This document shows, piece by piece, positions 16,848-27,196 of a stretch of 64,000 nt of DNA. A model generated the notes under the pieces. It saw nothing but the letters and a program-made list of their open reading frames with translations, made no database searches and was not told where the DNA came from. Origin of the DNA: Sphingomonas sp. OK281 (GTDB lineage Bacteria > Pseudomonadota > Alphaproteobacteria > Sphingomonadales > Sphingomonadaceae); contig NZ_FOVZ01000002.1 of NCBI RefSeq assembly GCF_900115295.1, positions 186,001 through 250,000 on the forward strand. The letters run 5' to 3'. Position 1 is the first letter of the stretch; each line of letters begins with the position of its first letter. The translations under genes were made by a program, and so were the position numbers.

Positions 16848-17873
16848 ATGATCATCCTCGGCATCGAATCCTCCTGCGACGAAACCGCCGCCGCGCTCGT
16901 CACCGGCGACCGTCAGGTCCTCGCGCACCGGCTGCTGGGCCAGGAAGCCGCGCACGCCCCGTTCGGCGGCGTCGTCCCCGAAATTGCCGCGCGCGCGCAT
17001 GTCGAGGCACTGGAGCCGCTGATCGTCGCGGCGTTGGCCGACGCCGGGCTCAAGCTGGCGGATGTTGATGCGATCGCCGCGACCGCCGGGCCGGGGCTGA
17101 TCGGCGGCGTCATGGTCGGGCTGGTGACGGGCAAGGCGCTCGCCCACGCGGCCGGCAAGCCCCTGATCGCGGTCAACCACCTCGAAGGCCACGCGCTCTC
17201 GCCGCGCCTGTCCGACCCGGATCTCGAATTTCCGTATCTGCTGCTGCTCGTATCCGGTGGCCATTGCCAGTTGCTGCTGGTCGAGGGCGTCGGCGCGTAC
17301 CGGCGGTTGGCGACGACGATCGACGACGCCGCAGGCGAGGCCTTCGACAAGACCGCCAAGCTGCTCGGTCTCGGCTTCCCCGGGGGCCCCGCAGTCGAGC
17401 GCGCCGCCGCACTTGGCAACCCCAAGGCCGTTCCCTTGCCGCGACCGCTGAAAGGCTCGGCCGAACCGCATTTCTCGTTCGCGGGCCTGAAAAGCGCGGT
17501 CGCCCGCGTCGTCGGCCAATATTCGCCCGAGGACCTCGCCGCCTCGTTCCAGGCCGCAGTCGTCGACTGCCTGATCGACCGCACGACCAAGGCACTCCGC
17601 ACCTCGCACGGCGCCACCGCGCTGGTCGTCGCGGGCGGAGTCGCCGCGAACACCGCGGTCCGCTCGGCGTTGCAGGCGCTCGCCAGCGCCCACGGCCTGC
17701 GCTTCGTCGCGCCGCCACTCTGGCTCTGCACCGACAACGCGGCGATGATCGGCTGGGCGGGTGCCGAGCGTTTCGCCGCCGGCCTCACCGACCCGCTCGA
17801 CGTCGCCGCCCGCCCGCGCTGGCCGCTCGATCCGAACGCCGAAGCCGTGCGTGGCGCAGGAGTGAAGGCATGA
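16848..17873 (+). CDS. tsaD: tRNA N6-threonylcarbamoyladenosine transferase TsaD
   Basis: A 341-residue enzyme that transfers the threonylcarbamoyl group to A37 of ANN-decoding tRNAs, together with TsaB and TsaE. It belongs to the ASKHA fold: [14 protein letters not shown] at residues 5-18, the metal site HLEGH (His111, His115), [11 protein letters not shown], and [11 protein letters not shown] near the C-terminus. Length is normal. Its stop overlaps the start of gpsA (ATGA at 17870-17873). The hemC-tsaD-gpsA neighbourhood is common in alphaproteobacteria. Confidence 0.97.
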   Translation: MIILGIESSCDETAAALVTGDRQVLAHRLLGQEAAHAPFGGVVPEIAARAHVEALEPLIVAALADAGLKLADVDAIAATAGPGLIGGVMVGLVTGKALAHAAGKPLIAVNHLEGHALSPRLSDPDLEFPYLLLLVSGGHCQLLLVEGVGAYRRLATTIDDAAGEAFDKTAKLLGLGFPGGPAVERAAALGNPKAVPLPRPLKGSAEPHFSFAGLKSAVARVVGQYSPEDLAASFQAAVVDCLIDRTTKALRTSHGATALVVAGGVAANTAVRSALQALASAHGLRFVAPPLWLCTDNAAMIGWAGAERFAAGLTDPLDVAARPRWPLDPNAEAVRGAGVKA

Positions 17874-18847
17874 AGATCGGCGTCATCGGCGGGGGTGCCT
17901 GGGGCACTGCACTCGCACAGGTTGCAGCGCACGAAGGCCGGGACGTCGTCCTCTGGGCGCGCGAAACCGCGGTCGTCGAGTCGATCAACGCTGCTCACGA
18001 GAACACCCTGTTCCTCGCCGGCGTCGCGCTCTCCCCGACGATCCGCGCCACCGGTGACCTAGCCGCGCTCGCCGACATGGACACGATTCTCGTCGTCGCC
18101 CCCGCGCAGCACGTCGGCAGCGTGCTCGCCGCCGCCCCGGTCGGGCGCATCCCGCTCGTCCTCTGCGCCAAGGGTATCGAAGCCGGCAGCAAGCGGCTCG
18201 TCGGCGAAGTCGCCCGCGCCGTCCACCCGAACGCACCGATCGCCGTCCTCTCCGGGCCCACCTTCGCGCACGAAGTGGCCGCCGGCCTCCCCACCGCCGT
18301 GACGCTCGCCTGCGAGGATGCCGACCTCGGCGAACGTCTCGCCGCGCGGTTGGCGGCCCGCCACTTCCGCACCTACGCCTCGACCGACGTCGCCGGCGCA
18401 GAGATCGGCGGCGCAGTGAAGAACGTCCTCGCGATCGGCTGCGGCGTGGTCGAGGGGGCAGGGCTCGGCCAGAACGCGCGCGCTGCCCTTATCGCGCGAG
18501 GATTCGCCGAGATGACCCGCTTCGGCCTCGCCCGCGGCGCCCGCGCGGAAACGCTCGCCGGGCTCTCGGGGCTGGGCGACCTCGTCCTCACCTGCTCCTC
18601 GACCAGCTCGCGCAACTTCTCGCTCGGCGTCGGTCTGGGGAGAGGCGACTCCGCCGCAACGTTGCTCGCCGACCGCCGCACCGTCGCGGAAGGCGCCTTC
18701 ACCGCCCCCGTGCTCCGCGAAGCCGCGCGCGACGCCGGGGTCGACATGCCAATCACCGAAGCCGTCTGCCGCCTCTTGGAAGGCGCCCCCGTCAGCGACG
18801 TCATCGGCGACCTCCTCGCGCGTCCATTGAAGGGCGAGGCTGGCTGA
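17870..18847 (+). CDS. gpsA: Glycerol-3-phosphate dehydrogenase [NAD(P)+]
   Basis: A 325-residue cytoplasmic enzyme that makes sn-glycerol 3-phosphate for phospholipid synthesis. The nucleotide-binding motif is at the N-terminus ([15 protein letters not shown]). Other signatures are [51 protein letters not shown] with the catalytic Lys, and [19 protein letters not shown]. The start overlaps the tsaD stop, so the two are coupled. An inverted repeat of family C follows the stop by about 40 bases and may end transcription. Confidence 0.97.
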   Translation: MKIGVIGGGAWGTALAQVAAHEGRDVVLWARETAVVESINAAHENTLFLAGVALSPTIRATGDLAALADMDTILVVAPAQHVGSVLAAAPVGRIPLVLCAKGIEAGSKRLVGEVARAVHPNAPIAVLSGPTFAHEVAAGLPTAVTLACEDADLGERLAARLAARHFRTYASTDVAGAEIGGAVKNVLAIGCGVVEGAGLGQNARAALIARGFAEMTRFGLARGARAETLAGLSGLGDLVLTCSSTSSRNFSLGVGLGRGDSAATLLADRRTVAEGAFTAPVLREAARDAGVDMPITEAVCRLLEGAPVSDVIGDLLARPLKGEAG

Positions 18848-18883
18848 ACTCCCGTTACCGCGCTCGACCGCGCGGTGATCACT

Positions 18884-18990
18884 ACCACCCCGGCGAAGGC
18901 CGGGGCCCAATTGGCAAGGTCGATGTAATGCAGGGCTACCCGCTGTTACCTCGGTCGCCCAATTGGGCCCCGGCCTCCGCCGGGGTGGTA
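18884..18990. repeat. Intergenic inverted repeat, family C, copy C1
   Basis: A 105-base element with 25-30 base arms. The left arm reads CACCCCGGCGAAGGCCGGGG then CCCAATTGG; the right arm reads CCCAATTGGGCCCCGGCCTC then CGCCGGGGTGG. Each arm is itself palindromic, and about 45 variable bases lie between. Copies are at 20974, 29308, 32926, 43855 and 54531. Confidence 0.9.
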
Positions 18991-19030
18991 TTTGAACGAA
19001 GGGAACGAGCCCGGGGTGACTGCAGTCACA

Positions 19031-20914
19031 CTACCGCAACACCCGCGCCGCCAACCCCGAGCAATCCGCATCGCTCGCCGTCGGCCCCTGCTTCCCGGTA
19101 ATCGCCCGCCCGATCGCCTTGAAGATATTCCCCACTGACTTCACCTCGGGCGGGATCGTCACGTTGGGCCGCTCGATCGTCCCGGTCATGTACGCCGACC
19201 CTGGCAACCGCAGCAGCGCATGCTGCTTCGGCGTGCCGGTCAGCCGGATGTTCAGCGTCTCCCCCGGAAACACCACGCTCCCGGTTCCGCGCAACTGGCT
19301 AGCGGTAGTATCGACGATCATCGGATCGACCCGCCCGCGGCCCCGCGTCACGTCCAGCTTCAGCACCACGCACCGCAGCCCCGCCCGCTCGCCATCCTTA
19401 GCCAGCAGCGCGCGCGCCGCATCGAAGCCTAACGCAGCGGCAATCCCCTGCGGCAACTGCCCATCCCGCGCGACGAACCCAATCGTCCCGTTCGACCGCC
19501 CGACAGCCGCACGAATCGTCTCGCCCGGCCCCTTCAGCCGCACGCGCGCGCTCACGTTCCCGCTGAAATCGCCACCGCCGCCCGCCAGCGCCTGCACGCT
19601 GCTGCCGCGCAACCGTAGGTCGATATCGACCGTCGGCACCTTCCGGTCGCCGCGCTGGTCGACCGTCACCTTGCCCGTGACGTTGCCATGCGACAGCCGC
19701 GCGACCAGCTCGCTCAGCGTCAGATATTGGTGATCAATCGCCAGCACGCCCTTCGCGGACAGGATCGGCGACGCACCCTTCGCGCTCACGATCCGCCCGA
19801 TCCGAAACCCCATCCGCGCGTCGGTCGTATCGATCTTGCCGATATCGATCCGCGTGTTCGGCACCAGCCGCGGCCCGATCGCGCGCTCCAGCGCGGCGCC
19901 CTCGGCCTTGCCCTCGTCCGACGCCAGATCGCCGAAATCGAACTGCCGCGAGACGATGTCGCCATCGACCTTGCTGCGCCCCGCCTGCTTGTCGACGGTC
20001 ACGTGGCCCGCGAAATCGGAGCGCCCGACCACGCCCTTCAATTGCGTAACGGTCCATTTCGGCTGATCGTGGCGGACATGCGCGCTGAACGACACCGGCT
20101 GCGTGCGGAACAGCCCCGCCTCGATCACCGCATCGATCAGCTTCAGATCGGACGCGCGCGCCGTCACGTCGAGGCTCATCGCGTCGGTATCGAGCGGCCG
20201 ATCCATCAGCCCCTTGGCGGCAATCGAAAGAGCATCGCCATCGATCGACGCGGTGAACGGCCAGGGCTTGCCCTGGAACTTCTCCACCGAAGGCCCCGCG
20301 ACCGCGATCCGCACCGCCGCCCCGCGGATCGTGCCCGACCCGTTCGCGCGAATGCCGTGCACCGGGTCCGACACGAACCGCGCGGTGACGAAGCGGTCCT
20401 GCTTGTCGTCGCGATACTCGATCACGCTGTCGCTGATCGTCAGCCCGTCGAGATCGGTCGAACTGCCGCCGCCCTTGGGCTTGCCCGGCCGCTCCCAGTT
20501 GGTCCGGCCATGCTTGTCGCGCACCAGCACCAGATGCAGCCCGCGCGCCTTCACGTCGCGCGGCCCGAACGCGCCTTTCAGCAGGCCCATGCCAGAGAAC
20601 GTCGCCTCCGCCTCGCGCAGGTCGACGAAATCGCCCTTGCCCGCCCAGTCGGCCTGCGGGATCCGCACGTTCGTGATCCGGATCGTCGGATTGAACCCGA
20701 ACGCATCGACCCGCTCGATCCCGCCGATCGTCACCGGCCGCCCGAACCGCGCGGTAAGCTGCCGCTCGATCACGCCTTTCAGCGATCCCCACGGGAACGC
20801 AGCTAGCCCCACCAGCCCCAGCACGAGCACGCTCGCGACGACGATGCCGGTGATTTTCACCCAGCGTTTGCGAAAGAATCCCCTCATCGAAACGGCGACG
20901 CGCCGGGCGCGCAT
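19031..20914 (-). CDS. AsmA-family protein
   Basis: A 627-residue protein with a basic N-terminus (MRGFFRKRWVK), one membrane anchor (ITGIVVASVLVLGLVGLAAF) and a long beta-rich periplasmic part. The region after the anchor, LKGVIERQLTARFGRPVTIG, is the typical AsmA/YhdP-like start, and the C-terminal part (GTGSVVFPGETLNIRLTGTP) matches the AsmA C-terminal domain. Family members are bridge-like proteins implicated in lipid movement and outer-membrane biogenesis. The start at 20914 has AGGCGGA upstream; ATG at 20887 is an alternative. The gene is bracketed by two copies of repeat family C. Confidence 0.88.
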   Translation of the reverse strand: MRARRVAVSMRGFFRKRWVKITGIVVASVLVLGLVGLAAFPWGSLKGVIERQLTARFGRPVTIGGIERVDAFGFNPTIRITNVRIPQADWAGKGDFVDLREAEATFSGMGLLKGAFGPRDVKARGLHLVLVRDKHGRTNWERPGKPKGGGSSTDLDGLTISDSVIEYRDDKQDRFVTARFVSDPVHGIRANGSGTIRGAAVRIAVAGPSVEKFQGKPWPFTASIDGDALSIAAKGLMDRPLDTDAMSLDVTARASDLKLIDAVIEAGLFRTQPVSFSAHVRHDQPKWTVTQLKGVVGRSDFAGHVTVDKQAGRSKVDGDIVSRQFDFGDLASDEGKAEGAALERAIGPRLVPNTRIDIGKIDTTDARMGFRIGRIVSAKGASPILSAKGVLAIDHQYLTLSELVARLSHGNVTGKVTVDQRGDRKVPTVDIDLRLRGSSVQALAGGGGDFSGNVSARVRLKGPGETIRAAVGRSNGTIGFVARDGQLPQGIAAALGFDAARALLAKDGERAGLRCVVLKLDVTRGRGRVDPMIVDTTASQLRGTGSVVFPGETLNIRLTGTPKQHALLRLPGSAYMTGTIERPNVTIPPEVKSVGNIFKAIGRAITGKQGPTASDADCSGLAARVLR

Positions 20915-20973
20915 TCGTTCCGCCTGCGTCAGGACCGCTGCCGCAGATTTCGCGCTCTCGCCCTGAGCGATGC

Positions 20974-21079
20974 ACCACCCCGGCGAAGGCCGGGGCCCAA
21001 TTGGGCAACGTCGCTAACGAAGGGCAGCGCTACGTTACGACCACCTCTCCAATTGGGCCCCAGCCTTCGCCGGGGTGGC
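20974..21079. repeat. Intergenic inverted repeat, family C, copy C2
   Basis: Same arms as C1 (CACCCCGGCGAAGGCCGGGG and CCAATTGGGCCCCAGCC, ending CGCCGGGGTGG) around a different core. It lies between the AsmA gene and the SDHAF4-like gene, so AsmA has one family C copy on each side. Confidence 0.9.
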
Positions 21080-21105
21080 GGTAGGTATTGGGTGCGGTAA
21101 GCGCC

Positions 21106-21264
21106 TCAGAAATCGATCGCCATGCCCTTAAGCTCCCAATCGCCATAGCGCGTAGGATCGCGCGGCTCGGGGTCCTTGTCCGGCACGATCGCCTCGGGCT
21201 TCGGCACCGGCGTGTTCTTCGCAAGATATTCTGGCGGCTTCAGATGATCGGGGCGCTGGCCCAT
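21106..21264 (-). CDS. DUF1674 / SDHAF4-like succinate dehydrogenase assembly factor
   Basis: Encodes 52 residues, from MGQRPDHLKPPEYL to a C-terminus DPTRYGDWELKGMAIDF. The ending P-T-R-Y-G-D-W-E-x-K-G-x-x-x-D-F is diagnostic of the DUF1674 family, whose mitochondrial member SDHAF4 helps assemble flavinylated SdhA. The bacterial role is inferred by homology. The gene is easily missed because a longer frame covers the opposite strand. It is divergent from rsmB. Confidence 0.85.
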   Translation of the reverse strand: MGQRPDHLKPPEYLAKNTPVPKPEAIVPDKDPEPRDPTRYGDWELKGMAIDF

Positions 21265-21366
21265 CGCGGCTCTCCGGATTTGCGTGTTGGCGTCGTAACC
21301 GCCACATGGGCCCTGTCGCGCCGCTTTGCCACAAGCCGCGCAGCAAACCGAACGCGAAGGACCTTT

Positions 21367-22644
21367 ATGCCCGACTACACCCACGCCCCCGAACCCCTCG
21401 GCGTTCCCACTCGCCGCGCCGCACTCCGCCTGCTCGACGCCGTCCTGCGTCGCGGCGAGTCGCTCGAATCCGCATTGCCGGCCGCAACCCGCGCGATCCA
21501 CGGCCCCGATCGCGGCCTCGCCCACGCGATCGCCGCAGAGACGCTCCGTCGCCTCCCCGATCTCGACGCGATGATCGATTCGGTCACCAAGACCAACCTG
21601 CCCGACGATGCGAAGGCGCGGATGGCGCTGCGGATCGCGCTGGTCCAAGTGCTGATCCTCGGCACCCCCTCGCACGCCGCGATCTCGACCGTGTTGCCGC
21701 TGGTCGACGGCGGCCCGCGCAAACTCGTCCACGGCGTGTTCGGCACGCTGTTCCGCGCCAACATGCTGCTCCCCGAAGTGCCGACGCTGCCGGCCCCCGT
21801 CGAACTGCGCTGGGAAGCCGCATGGGGCGAGGAGATGGTCGACGCCGCCGGCCGCGCGATCGCGCAGGTGCCGCCGCTCGACCTGACGATCGCCGACCCG
21901 TCCGAAACCGAAGGCTGGCGCGAGAAACTCGGCGGCGAGAGTTTCATGCCCGGGCATCTGCGGTTGGGCGACCACGACTCGGTCCCCGACATGGCAGGCT
22001 TCGGCGACGGCGCGTGGTGGGTGCAGGACATCGCCGCCTCGCTCCCCGCGCGGTTGCTCGGCAAGGGGGAGGGCCACGTCCTCGATCTCTGCGCAGCCCC
22101 CGGCGGCAAGACGCTGCAGCTCGCGAGCGCCGGCTGGACCGTCACCTCGGTCGACAATTCGCAAAGCCGCATCAAGCGCCTGCGCGAGAACCTCTACCGC
22201 ACGCACCTGAAGGCCGAGGTCGTCAACGCCGACATCCTCGAATGGGCGCCGAGCGAGCCCGCCGACGCGATCCTGATCGACGCGCCGTGCAGCGCCACGG
22301 GCATCTTCCGCCGCCACCCCGACGTCCTCCACCGCGTCCGCCCCTCGATCATCGCCGAAACCGCGGCATTGCAGGCGCGGATCTTCGCGAGGGCGGCGGA
22401 CTGGGTAAAACCCGGCGGCACGCTCGTGTACGCCACCTGCTCGCTCGAACCGTCGGAAGGCGAAGCGCAACTCGACGCGTTCCTGTCCGCCCGCAGCGAC
22501 TACACGATCGCCCCGGTAGACCAGTCCGAACCTCCCGCCGGTATCACGCCCACGGAGGCGGGCACCATCCGCACGCTCCCCGGCATGCTGGCAGACCAGG
22601 GCGGCTGCGACGGCTTCTTCATCGCGCGGTTGAAGCGCGCCTAA
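21367..22644 (+). CDS. rsmB: 16S rRNA (cytosine-C5)-methyltransferase, RsmB family
   Basis: A 425-residue enzyme. The N-terminal part resembles NusB (ALRLLDAVLRRGESLE), followed by a class I methyltransferase domain: LDLCAAPGGKTLQLAS binds S-adenosylmethionine, DAPCSATGIFRRHPD carries the catalytic cysteine of motif IV, and YATCSLEPSEGE carries the motif VI cysteine. In E. coli RsmB modifies C967. The ATG at 21367 follows GAAGGA and gives the standard length; the frame is open further upstream. A family B repeat lies just after the stop. Confidence 0.94.
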   Translation: MPDYTHAPEPLGVPTRRAALRLLDAVLRRGESLESALPAATRAIHGPDRGLAHAIAAETLRRLPDLDAMIDSVTKTNLPDDAKARMALRIALVQVLILGTPSHAAISTVLPLVDGGPRKLVHGVFGTLFRANMLLPEVPTLPAPVELRWEAAWGEEMVDAAGRAIAQVPPLDLTIADPSETEGWREKLGGESFMPGHLRLGDHDSVPDMAGFGDGAWWVQDIAASLPARLLGKGEGHVLDLCAAPGGKTLQLASAGWTVTSVDNSQSRIKRLRENLYRTHLKAEVVNADILEWAPSEPADAILIDAPCSATGIFRRHPDVLHRVRPSIIAETAALQARIFARAADWVKPGGTLVYATCSLEPSEGEAQLDAFLSARSDYTIAPVDQSEPPAGITPTEAGTIRTLPGMLADQGGCDGFFIARLKRA

Positions 22645-22648
22645 ATTC

Positions 22649-22758
22649 TTCCCCCCTCCCTGGAAGGGAGGGGCCGGGGGTGGGTAGGCCCGCTCGAGCC
22701 GCAACGGTTCGACCCCGCGGAACCCGACCCACCCCAACCCCTCCCTTCCAGGGAGGGG
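22649..22758. repeat. Intergenic inverted repeat, family B, copy B1
   Basis: A 110-base element with arms CCCCTCCCTGGAAGGGAGGG and CCCTCCCTTCCAGGGAGGGG, each self-complementary. Between them lie GGGGGTGGGTAGGCC, a GC-rich core and ACCCGACCCACCCC, which pair as an inner stem. Copies are at 25201 and 63862. Confidence 0.9.
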
Positions 22759-22807
22759 CGAAAACCAAGGCCTTCGCACCAACCAAATCCCGCGCTAGGA
22801 CAAAACC

Positions 22808-23464
22808 ATGCAACCCGTCCGCATCGCCCCCTCGATCCTCTCCGCCGACTTCTCCAAACTCGGCGAGGAAGTCCGCGCCATTGACGCGGCCGGCGCCGAC
22901 TGGATCCACATCGACGTGATGGACGGCCATTTCGTCCCCAACATCTCGTTCGGCCCCGCGGTCATGAAGTCGGTCCGCGGCGTCACCACCAAGCCGTTCG
23001 ACGTCCATTTGATGATCTCCCCCGTCGACGCGTATCTCGACGCGTTCGCGGAGGCCGGCGCCGACTGCATCACTGTGCATTACGAAGCCGGCCCGCTCAT
23101 CCACCGCTCGCTCCAGCACATCAAGAGCCTCGGCAAGCGCGCCGGCGTCGTGATCTGCCCCGGCACCCCGGCGAAGATGCTCGACTACCTCATGGACATG
23201 GTCGATCTCGTCCTCGTGATGAGCGTCAACCCGGGCTTCGGCGGCCAGAGCTTCATCCCAAGCCAGCTCAAGAAGATCTCGGCGATCCGCACGATGATCG
23301 AAAAGAGCGGCCGCGCGATCGATCTCGAAGTCGATGGCGGCGTCGATGCCGAGTGGGCCAAGCGCTGCATCGAGGCCGGCGCCGACGCGCTGGTCGCCGG
23401 CACCTCGGTCTTCCGCGGCGGCCCGTCGCAATACGCCGCCAACATCGCCGCGTTGCGGGGGTGA
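22808..23464 (+). CDS. rpe: Ribulose-phosphate 3-epimerase
   Basis: A 218-residue TIM-barrel enzyme that interconverts ribulose 5-phosphate and xylulose 5-phosphate. Signatures: [16 protein letters not shown] at the N-terminus, [50 protein letters not shown], and [20 protein letters not shown], with the metal-binding His and Asp residues present. Its last codon overlaps the GTG start of the next gene (GTGA), so the two are co-translated. Confidence 0.97.
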   Translation: MQPVRIAPSILSADFSKLGEEVRAIDAAGADWIHIDVMDGHFVPNISFGPAVMKSVRGVTTKPFDVHLMISPVDAYLDAFAEAGADCITVHYEAGPLIHRSLQHIKSLGKRAGVVICPGTPAKMLDYLMDMVDLVLVMSVNPGFGGQSFIPSQLKKISAIRTMIEKSGRAIDLEVDGGVDAEWAKRCIEAGADALVAGTSVFRGGPSQYAANIAALRG

Positions 23465-25197
23465 ACGAACCGCGTGATCCCGTGACCGATCCCGCCCCCG
23501 ACGGGATCGACGAAGGCCGTCGCCTGATCCGGCTCGGCGGCGACAAGGGGCTGTCGCTCGCCGATCGCCTGGCCGAGCGCTTCCACCGGCTGACCTGGCG
23601 CACCCCGCTCCACACGCTGCGCCTAAAGGGGCGGTATCCGCTGAAGCTGATCGCGGTCCCCGACGATCCCATCCTCGGTGACATCCCGCGCGGCACGATG
23701 CTGCTGGAGGGTGTCCTCTCGTTCCGCGGCGAAGCGCGCGATATCGAGACGCTCGACCTTTCGAAACCGCTTCCCAAACCCTTCGCCGAATATCTCCACA
23801 GTTTCGCGTGGCTGCGCGATCTCTCGACCGTCGCGACCCGCGCGCGCGGCGCCCCGATCGCCGAATACTTGATGGGGCTCTGGCTGACAGCGCACGCCGA
23901 CACGCAAGGCGGGATCGCATGGCGCCCCGACATGTGGGGCCGCCGCATCCTCGCCTGGACCGCGCACGCGCCGCTGATCCTGTCGTCCTCCGATCAGATC
24001 TACCGCTCGAAGGTGCTCAACGCGCTCGCAAAGGGCGCACTCCACCTCGACCGCACCGCCGACAAGGCGCCGGCCGGTGCCCCGCGCATCGCCGCGTGGT
24101 GCGGAGTCGTCGCCGCTGGCCTCCTCATCCCCGGCGGAGAACCAAGGCAGGCGTTCGGCGAAGCCGGCCTACTCCGCGCGCTCGGCACCGGCCTGTTCGA
24201 CGACGGTGGCTCGGTCTCGCGCAGCCCGGCGATGCTGCTCGACTCGATCCAGCTGCTCACGCTCCTCCAGGAAAGCTACGCCGCGCGCAGCGCCGAACTC
24301 CCCGAGACGGTCGCGGTCACGCTCACCCGGATGGTCGCGGCGTTGCTCGGGGTCGCGCACGCCGATCGCGGCCTGTCGAGCTGGCAGGGCGGCGGTCCCG
24401 CCAGCGAAACGCAGGTCGCCGCGGTCATCGAAGCCAGCGGCGTCCGCACGCGCCCGCTCCGCCAGGCGCGCGACTGGGGCTATCAACGCCTCGCCGCCGG
24501 CACCGCGGTGCTGATCGTCGACGCCGCCCCACCCCCGATCGCGCGCCTCGTCGAAGGCGGCTGCGCCTCGACGCTGGCGTTCGAATTCTCCGACGGCCCG
24601 GCGCGGATCGTCGTCAACTGCGGCGGCGCACGCGCGGGCATCGCGCAACTCCCGCCCGCAATGGTCGAGGGCCTGCGCTCGACGGCCGCCCACTCCACGC
24701 TGACGATCGCCGACAGCAACTCGACCGCGATCCTCGCCGACGGCACGCTCGGCCGCGGCGTCGGCGAAGTCGAGCTCAGCCGCCAGGAATCGGACGCCGC
24801 CAGCCGGATCGAGGCGAGCCACGACGGCTATGTCCGCCGCTGGGGATTCCTCCACCGCCGCCAGCTGATGCTCACCGGCGACGGCCGCGAACTCCGCGGC
24901 GAGGACGCGCTGTTGCCGCAGGGCCGCAAACGCCGCACCGGATTGTCGCTGTTCGCGATCCGCTTCCACCTCGGCGAAGGCGTCCAGGTCTCCCCCACCG
25001 CCGACGGCCTCGGCGCGATCCTCCGCCTCCCTGGCGGCCCGCTCTGGCAATTCCGCTGCCGCGGCGGCGCGCTGGTGGTCGAGGACAGCGTCTGGATCGA
25101 CGCCGACGGCCGCCCGGTCGCGACGCAGCAGCTGATGATCACCGGCGAAGCCGCAGCAGGCGGTGCAAGCGTGAGCTGGGCACTGAAAAAGGCCTGA
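23461..25197 (+). CDS. Heparinase II/III family protein
   Basis: A 578-residue protein. The GTG start at 23461 overlaps the rpe stop; a start further upstream would lie inside rpe. The N-terminal half is helical ([36 protein letters not shown]), as in the alpha/alpha toroid of polysaccharide lyase families. The C-terminal half ([53 protein letters not shown]) matches the heparinase II/III beta-sandwich domain (PF07940). This rpe-heparinase arrangement is common in alphaproteobacteria, where the substrate is unknown. There is no clear signal peptide, so the acting compartment is uncertain. Confidence 0.88.
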   Translation: MNEPRDPVTDPAPDGIDEGRRLIRLGGDKGLSLADRLAERFHRLTWRTPLHTLRLKGRYPLKLIAVPDDPILGDIPRGTMLLEGVLSFRGEARDIETLDLSKPLPKPFAEYLHSFAWLRDLSTVATRARGAPIAEYLMGLWLTAHADTQGGIAWRPDMWGRRILAWTAHAPLILSSSDQIYRSKVLNALAKGALHLDRTADKAPAGAPRIAAWCGVVAAGLLIPGGEPRQAFGEAGLLRALGTGLFDDGGSVSRSPAMLLDSIQLLTLLQESYAARSAELPETVAVTLTRMVAALLGVAHADRGLSSWQGGGPASETQVAAVIEASGVRTRPLRQARDWGYQRLAAGTAVLIVDAAPPPIARLVEGGCASTLAFEFSDGPARIVVNCGGARAGIAQLPPAMVEGLRSTAAHSTLTIADSNSTAILADGTLGRGVGEVELSRQESDAASRIEASHDGYVRRWGFLHRRQLMLTGDGRELRGEDALLPQGRKRRTGLSLFAIRFHLGEGVQVSPTADGLGAILRLPGGPLWQFRCRGGALVVEDSVWIDADGRPVATQQLMITGEAAAGGASVSWALKKA

Positions 25198-25200
25198 GGT

Positions 25201-25317
25201 CTTCCCCCCTCCCTGAAAGGGAGGGGCCGGGGGTGGGTAGGCCGGCTTGAGCCCCAGCGGTTTGAATTCGCGGAACCCGACCCACCCCCAACCCCTCCCT
25301 TCCAGGGAGGGGGGAAG
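25201..25317. repeat. Intergenic inverted repeat, family B, copy B2
   Basis: Arms CCCCCCTCCCTGAAAGGGAG and CCCTCCCTTCCAGGGAGGGG enclose GGGGGTGGGTAGGCC and ACCCGACCCACCCCCAAC. The element starts 4 bases after the heparinase-like gene. With B1 it brackets the rpe operon. Confidence 0.9.
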
Positions 25318-25406
25318 CGTCCCCCTGTTTCGCCGCCCCCTGTTCCCCAACGTCAACCAACGCTAAGGCACCGCCGCACGGTGCCCCCGGAACACGAAAG
25401 ACTCCC

Positions 25407-26969
25407 ATGACCAGCATCCCGATCAAGCGCGCGCTCCTGTCCGTTTCCGACAAGACCGGGATCGTCGATCTCGGCAAGGCGCTGGCCGCAAACGGCGTAG
25501 AACTCGTCTCCACCGGCGGCACCGCCACCGCCCTCCGCGCCGCCGGCCTCGAAGTCCGCGACGTCAGCGAACTCACCGGCTTCCCCGAAATGATGGACGG
25601 CCGCGTCAAGACGCTCCACCCGATGGTCCACGGCGGCCTGCTCGCAGTCCGCGACGACGCCGGCCACGCCGCCTCGATGGCCGAGCACAAGATCGGCGCG
25701 ATCGATCTCGTCATCGTCAACCTCTACCCTTTCGAGGCCACCGTCGCGAAGGGCGCCGACCGCGACACCATCATCGAGAACATCGACATCGGCGGCCCCA
25801 GCATGGTGCGCTCGGCGGCCAAGAACCACGCCTATGTCGCGATCGTGACCGATCCCGCCGACTATGCGCTCGTCTCCGGCGGCACCACCACGCTCGACGA
25901 CCGCAAGAAACTCGCCGCCAAGGCCTTCGCCACCACCGCCGCCTATGACTCGGCGATCGCCACCTGGTTCGGCACGGTAGATCAGGCCGAGGAATTCCCC
26001 GCCACGCTGCCGATCACACTCAAGCGCGGCGACACGCTTCGCTACGGCGAGAACCCGCACCAGTCCGCCGCCTTCTACACGGCAACGGGCGATGTTCGCG
26101 GCATCGGCCAGGCCCGCCAGCTTCAGGGCAAGGCGCTCAGCTACAACAACCTCAACGACGCCGACGCCGCGCTCGAACTGATCGCAGAATTCCGCGACGC
26201 CGCCCCCTCGGTCGTGATCGTCAAGCACGCCAACCCCTGCGGTGTCGCCACCGGCGCCACGCTCGCCGAAGCCTATGCCGCGGCGTTCGCCTGCGACACG
26301 GTGTCGGCGTTCGGCGGCATCATCGCCGTAAACCGCACGCTCGACGCCGAGACCGCACGCCAGATAACCGGCATCTTCACCGAAGTCGTCGTCGCCCCCG
26401 ACGCCGACGAAGAGGCGATCGCGCTGTTCGCCGCCAAGAAAAACCTCCGCCTGCTCCTCACCGGCGACCTCCCCGATCCTGCCCGCCTCGGCTTGACGGC
26501 GAAGTCGATCGCCGGCGGCTGGCTCGTCCAGGGCCGCGACAACGGCACGCCGGGCGAGTTGAAAGTCGTCACCAAGCGCCAGCCGACCGAGCAGGAACTC
26601 CTCGATTGCCGCTTCGCCTGGACCGTCGCCAAGCACACCAAGTCCAACGCGATCGTCTACGCCAAGGACGGCAGCACCGCGGGCATCGGCGCCGGCCAGA
26701 TGAACCGCCTCGAATCCGCGCGCATCGCCGCATGGAAGGCGAAGGACGCGGCAGAGAAGGCCGGCTGGTCGACCCCGCGCACGATCGGCTCGGCAGTCGC
26801 GTCGGATGCGTTCTTCCCGTTCGCCGACGGTCTGCTGGCAGCGGTGGAAGCCGGTGCGACGGCGGTGATCCAGCCCGGCGGCTCGATCCGCGACGCCGAC
26901 GTCATCGCGGCAGCGGACGAAGCCGGCCTCGCGATGATCTTCACCGGCATGCGCCACTTCCGCCACTGA
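25407..26969 (+). CDS. purH: Bifunctional AICAR transformylase / IMP cyclohydrolase
   Basis: A 520-residue enzyme for the last two steps of IMP synthesis. The N-terminal cyclohydrolase domain shows [48 protein letters not shown] and [17 protein letters not shown]. The C-terminal transformylase domain shows [24 protein letters not shown] with the catalytic Lys-His, [11 protein letters not shown], and ending [20 protein letters not shown] then [13 protein letters not shown]. Length is normal. It stands alone, with a family B repeat before it and a family D repeat after it. Confidence 0.97.
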   Translation: MTSIPIKRALLSVSDKTGIVDLGKALAANGVELVSTGGTATALRAAGLEVRDVSELTGFPEMMDGRVKTLHPMVHGGLLAVRDDAGHAASMAEHKIGAIDLVIVNLYPFEATVAKGADRDTIIENIDIGGPSMVRSAAKNHAYVAIVTDPADYALVSGGTTTLDDRKKLAAKAFATTAAYDSAIATWFGTVDQAEEFPATLPITLKRGDTLRYGENPHQSAAFYTATGDVRGIGQARQLQGKALSYNNLNDADAALELIAEFRDAAPSVVIVKHANPCGVATGATLAEAYAAAFACDTVSAFGGIIAVNRTLDAETARQITGIFTEVVVAPDADEEAIALFAAKKNLRLLLTGDLPDPARLGLTAKSIAGGWLVQGRDNGTPGELKVVTKRQPTEQELLDCRFAWTVAKHTKSNAIVYAKDGSTAGIGAGQMNRLESARIAAWKAKDAAEKAGWSTPRTIGSAVASDAFFPFADGLLAAVEAGATAVIQPGGSIRDADVIAAADEAGLAMIFTGMRHFRH

Positions 26970-26989
26970 GTTCGACCCTCACCACTACC

Positions 26990-27083
26990 GTCATCCCCGC
27001 GAAAGCGGGGACCCATATTGGCGAACCTCCGCGATTATCTCCAAAGACAGCCAATATGGGTTCCCGCCCCCCGCGGGAATGAC
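26990..27083. repeat. Intergenic inverted repeat, family D, copy D1
   Basis: The left arm is CATCCCCGCGAAAGCGGGGA then CCCATATTGG; the right arm is CCAATATGGGTTCCCGC then a CGCGGGAATGA end. The inner CCCATATTGG/CCAATATGGG pairing is exact. The element lies between purH and glnK. Other copies: 32789, 33068, 61047, and a partial one near 29096. Confidence 0.88.
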
Positions 27084-27196
27084 GAAGGTGTAGCGGTTGC
27101 CCATAAAACAGGCACCCGCACCGCACTGCACAAGTTTTAACCCCAAAACCTTCGCTATCCGCTCTCCGAGCACACCTCACCCCTCCGCACCGCAAC

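Noticed and set aside
14188..16851. 887-codon forward frame opposite hemC-hemD
   Set aside because: It is the antisense shadow of the haem genes; both real genes have clear motifs.
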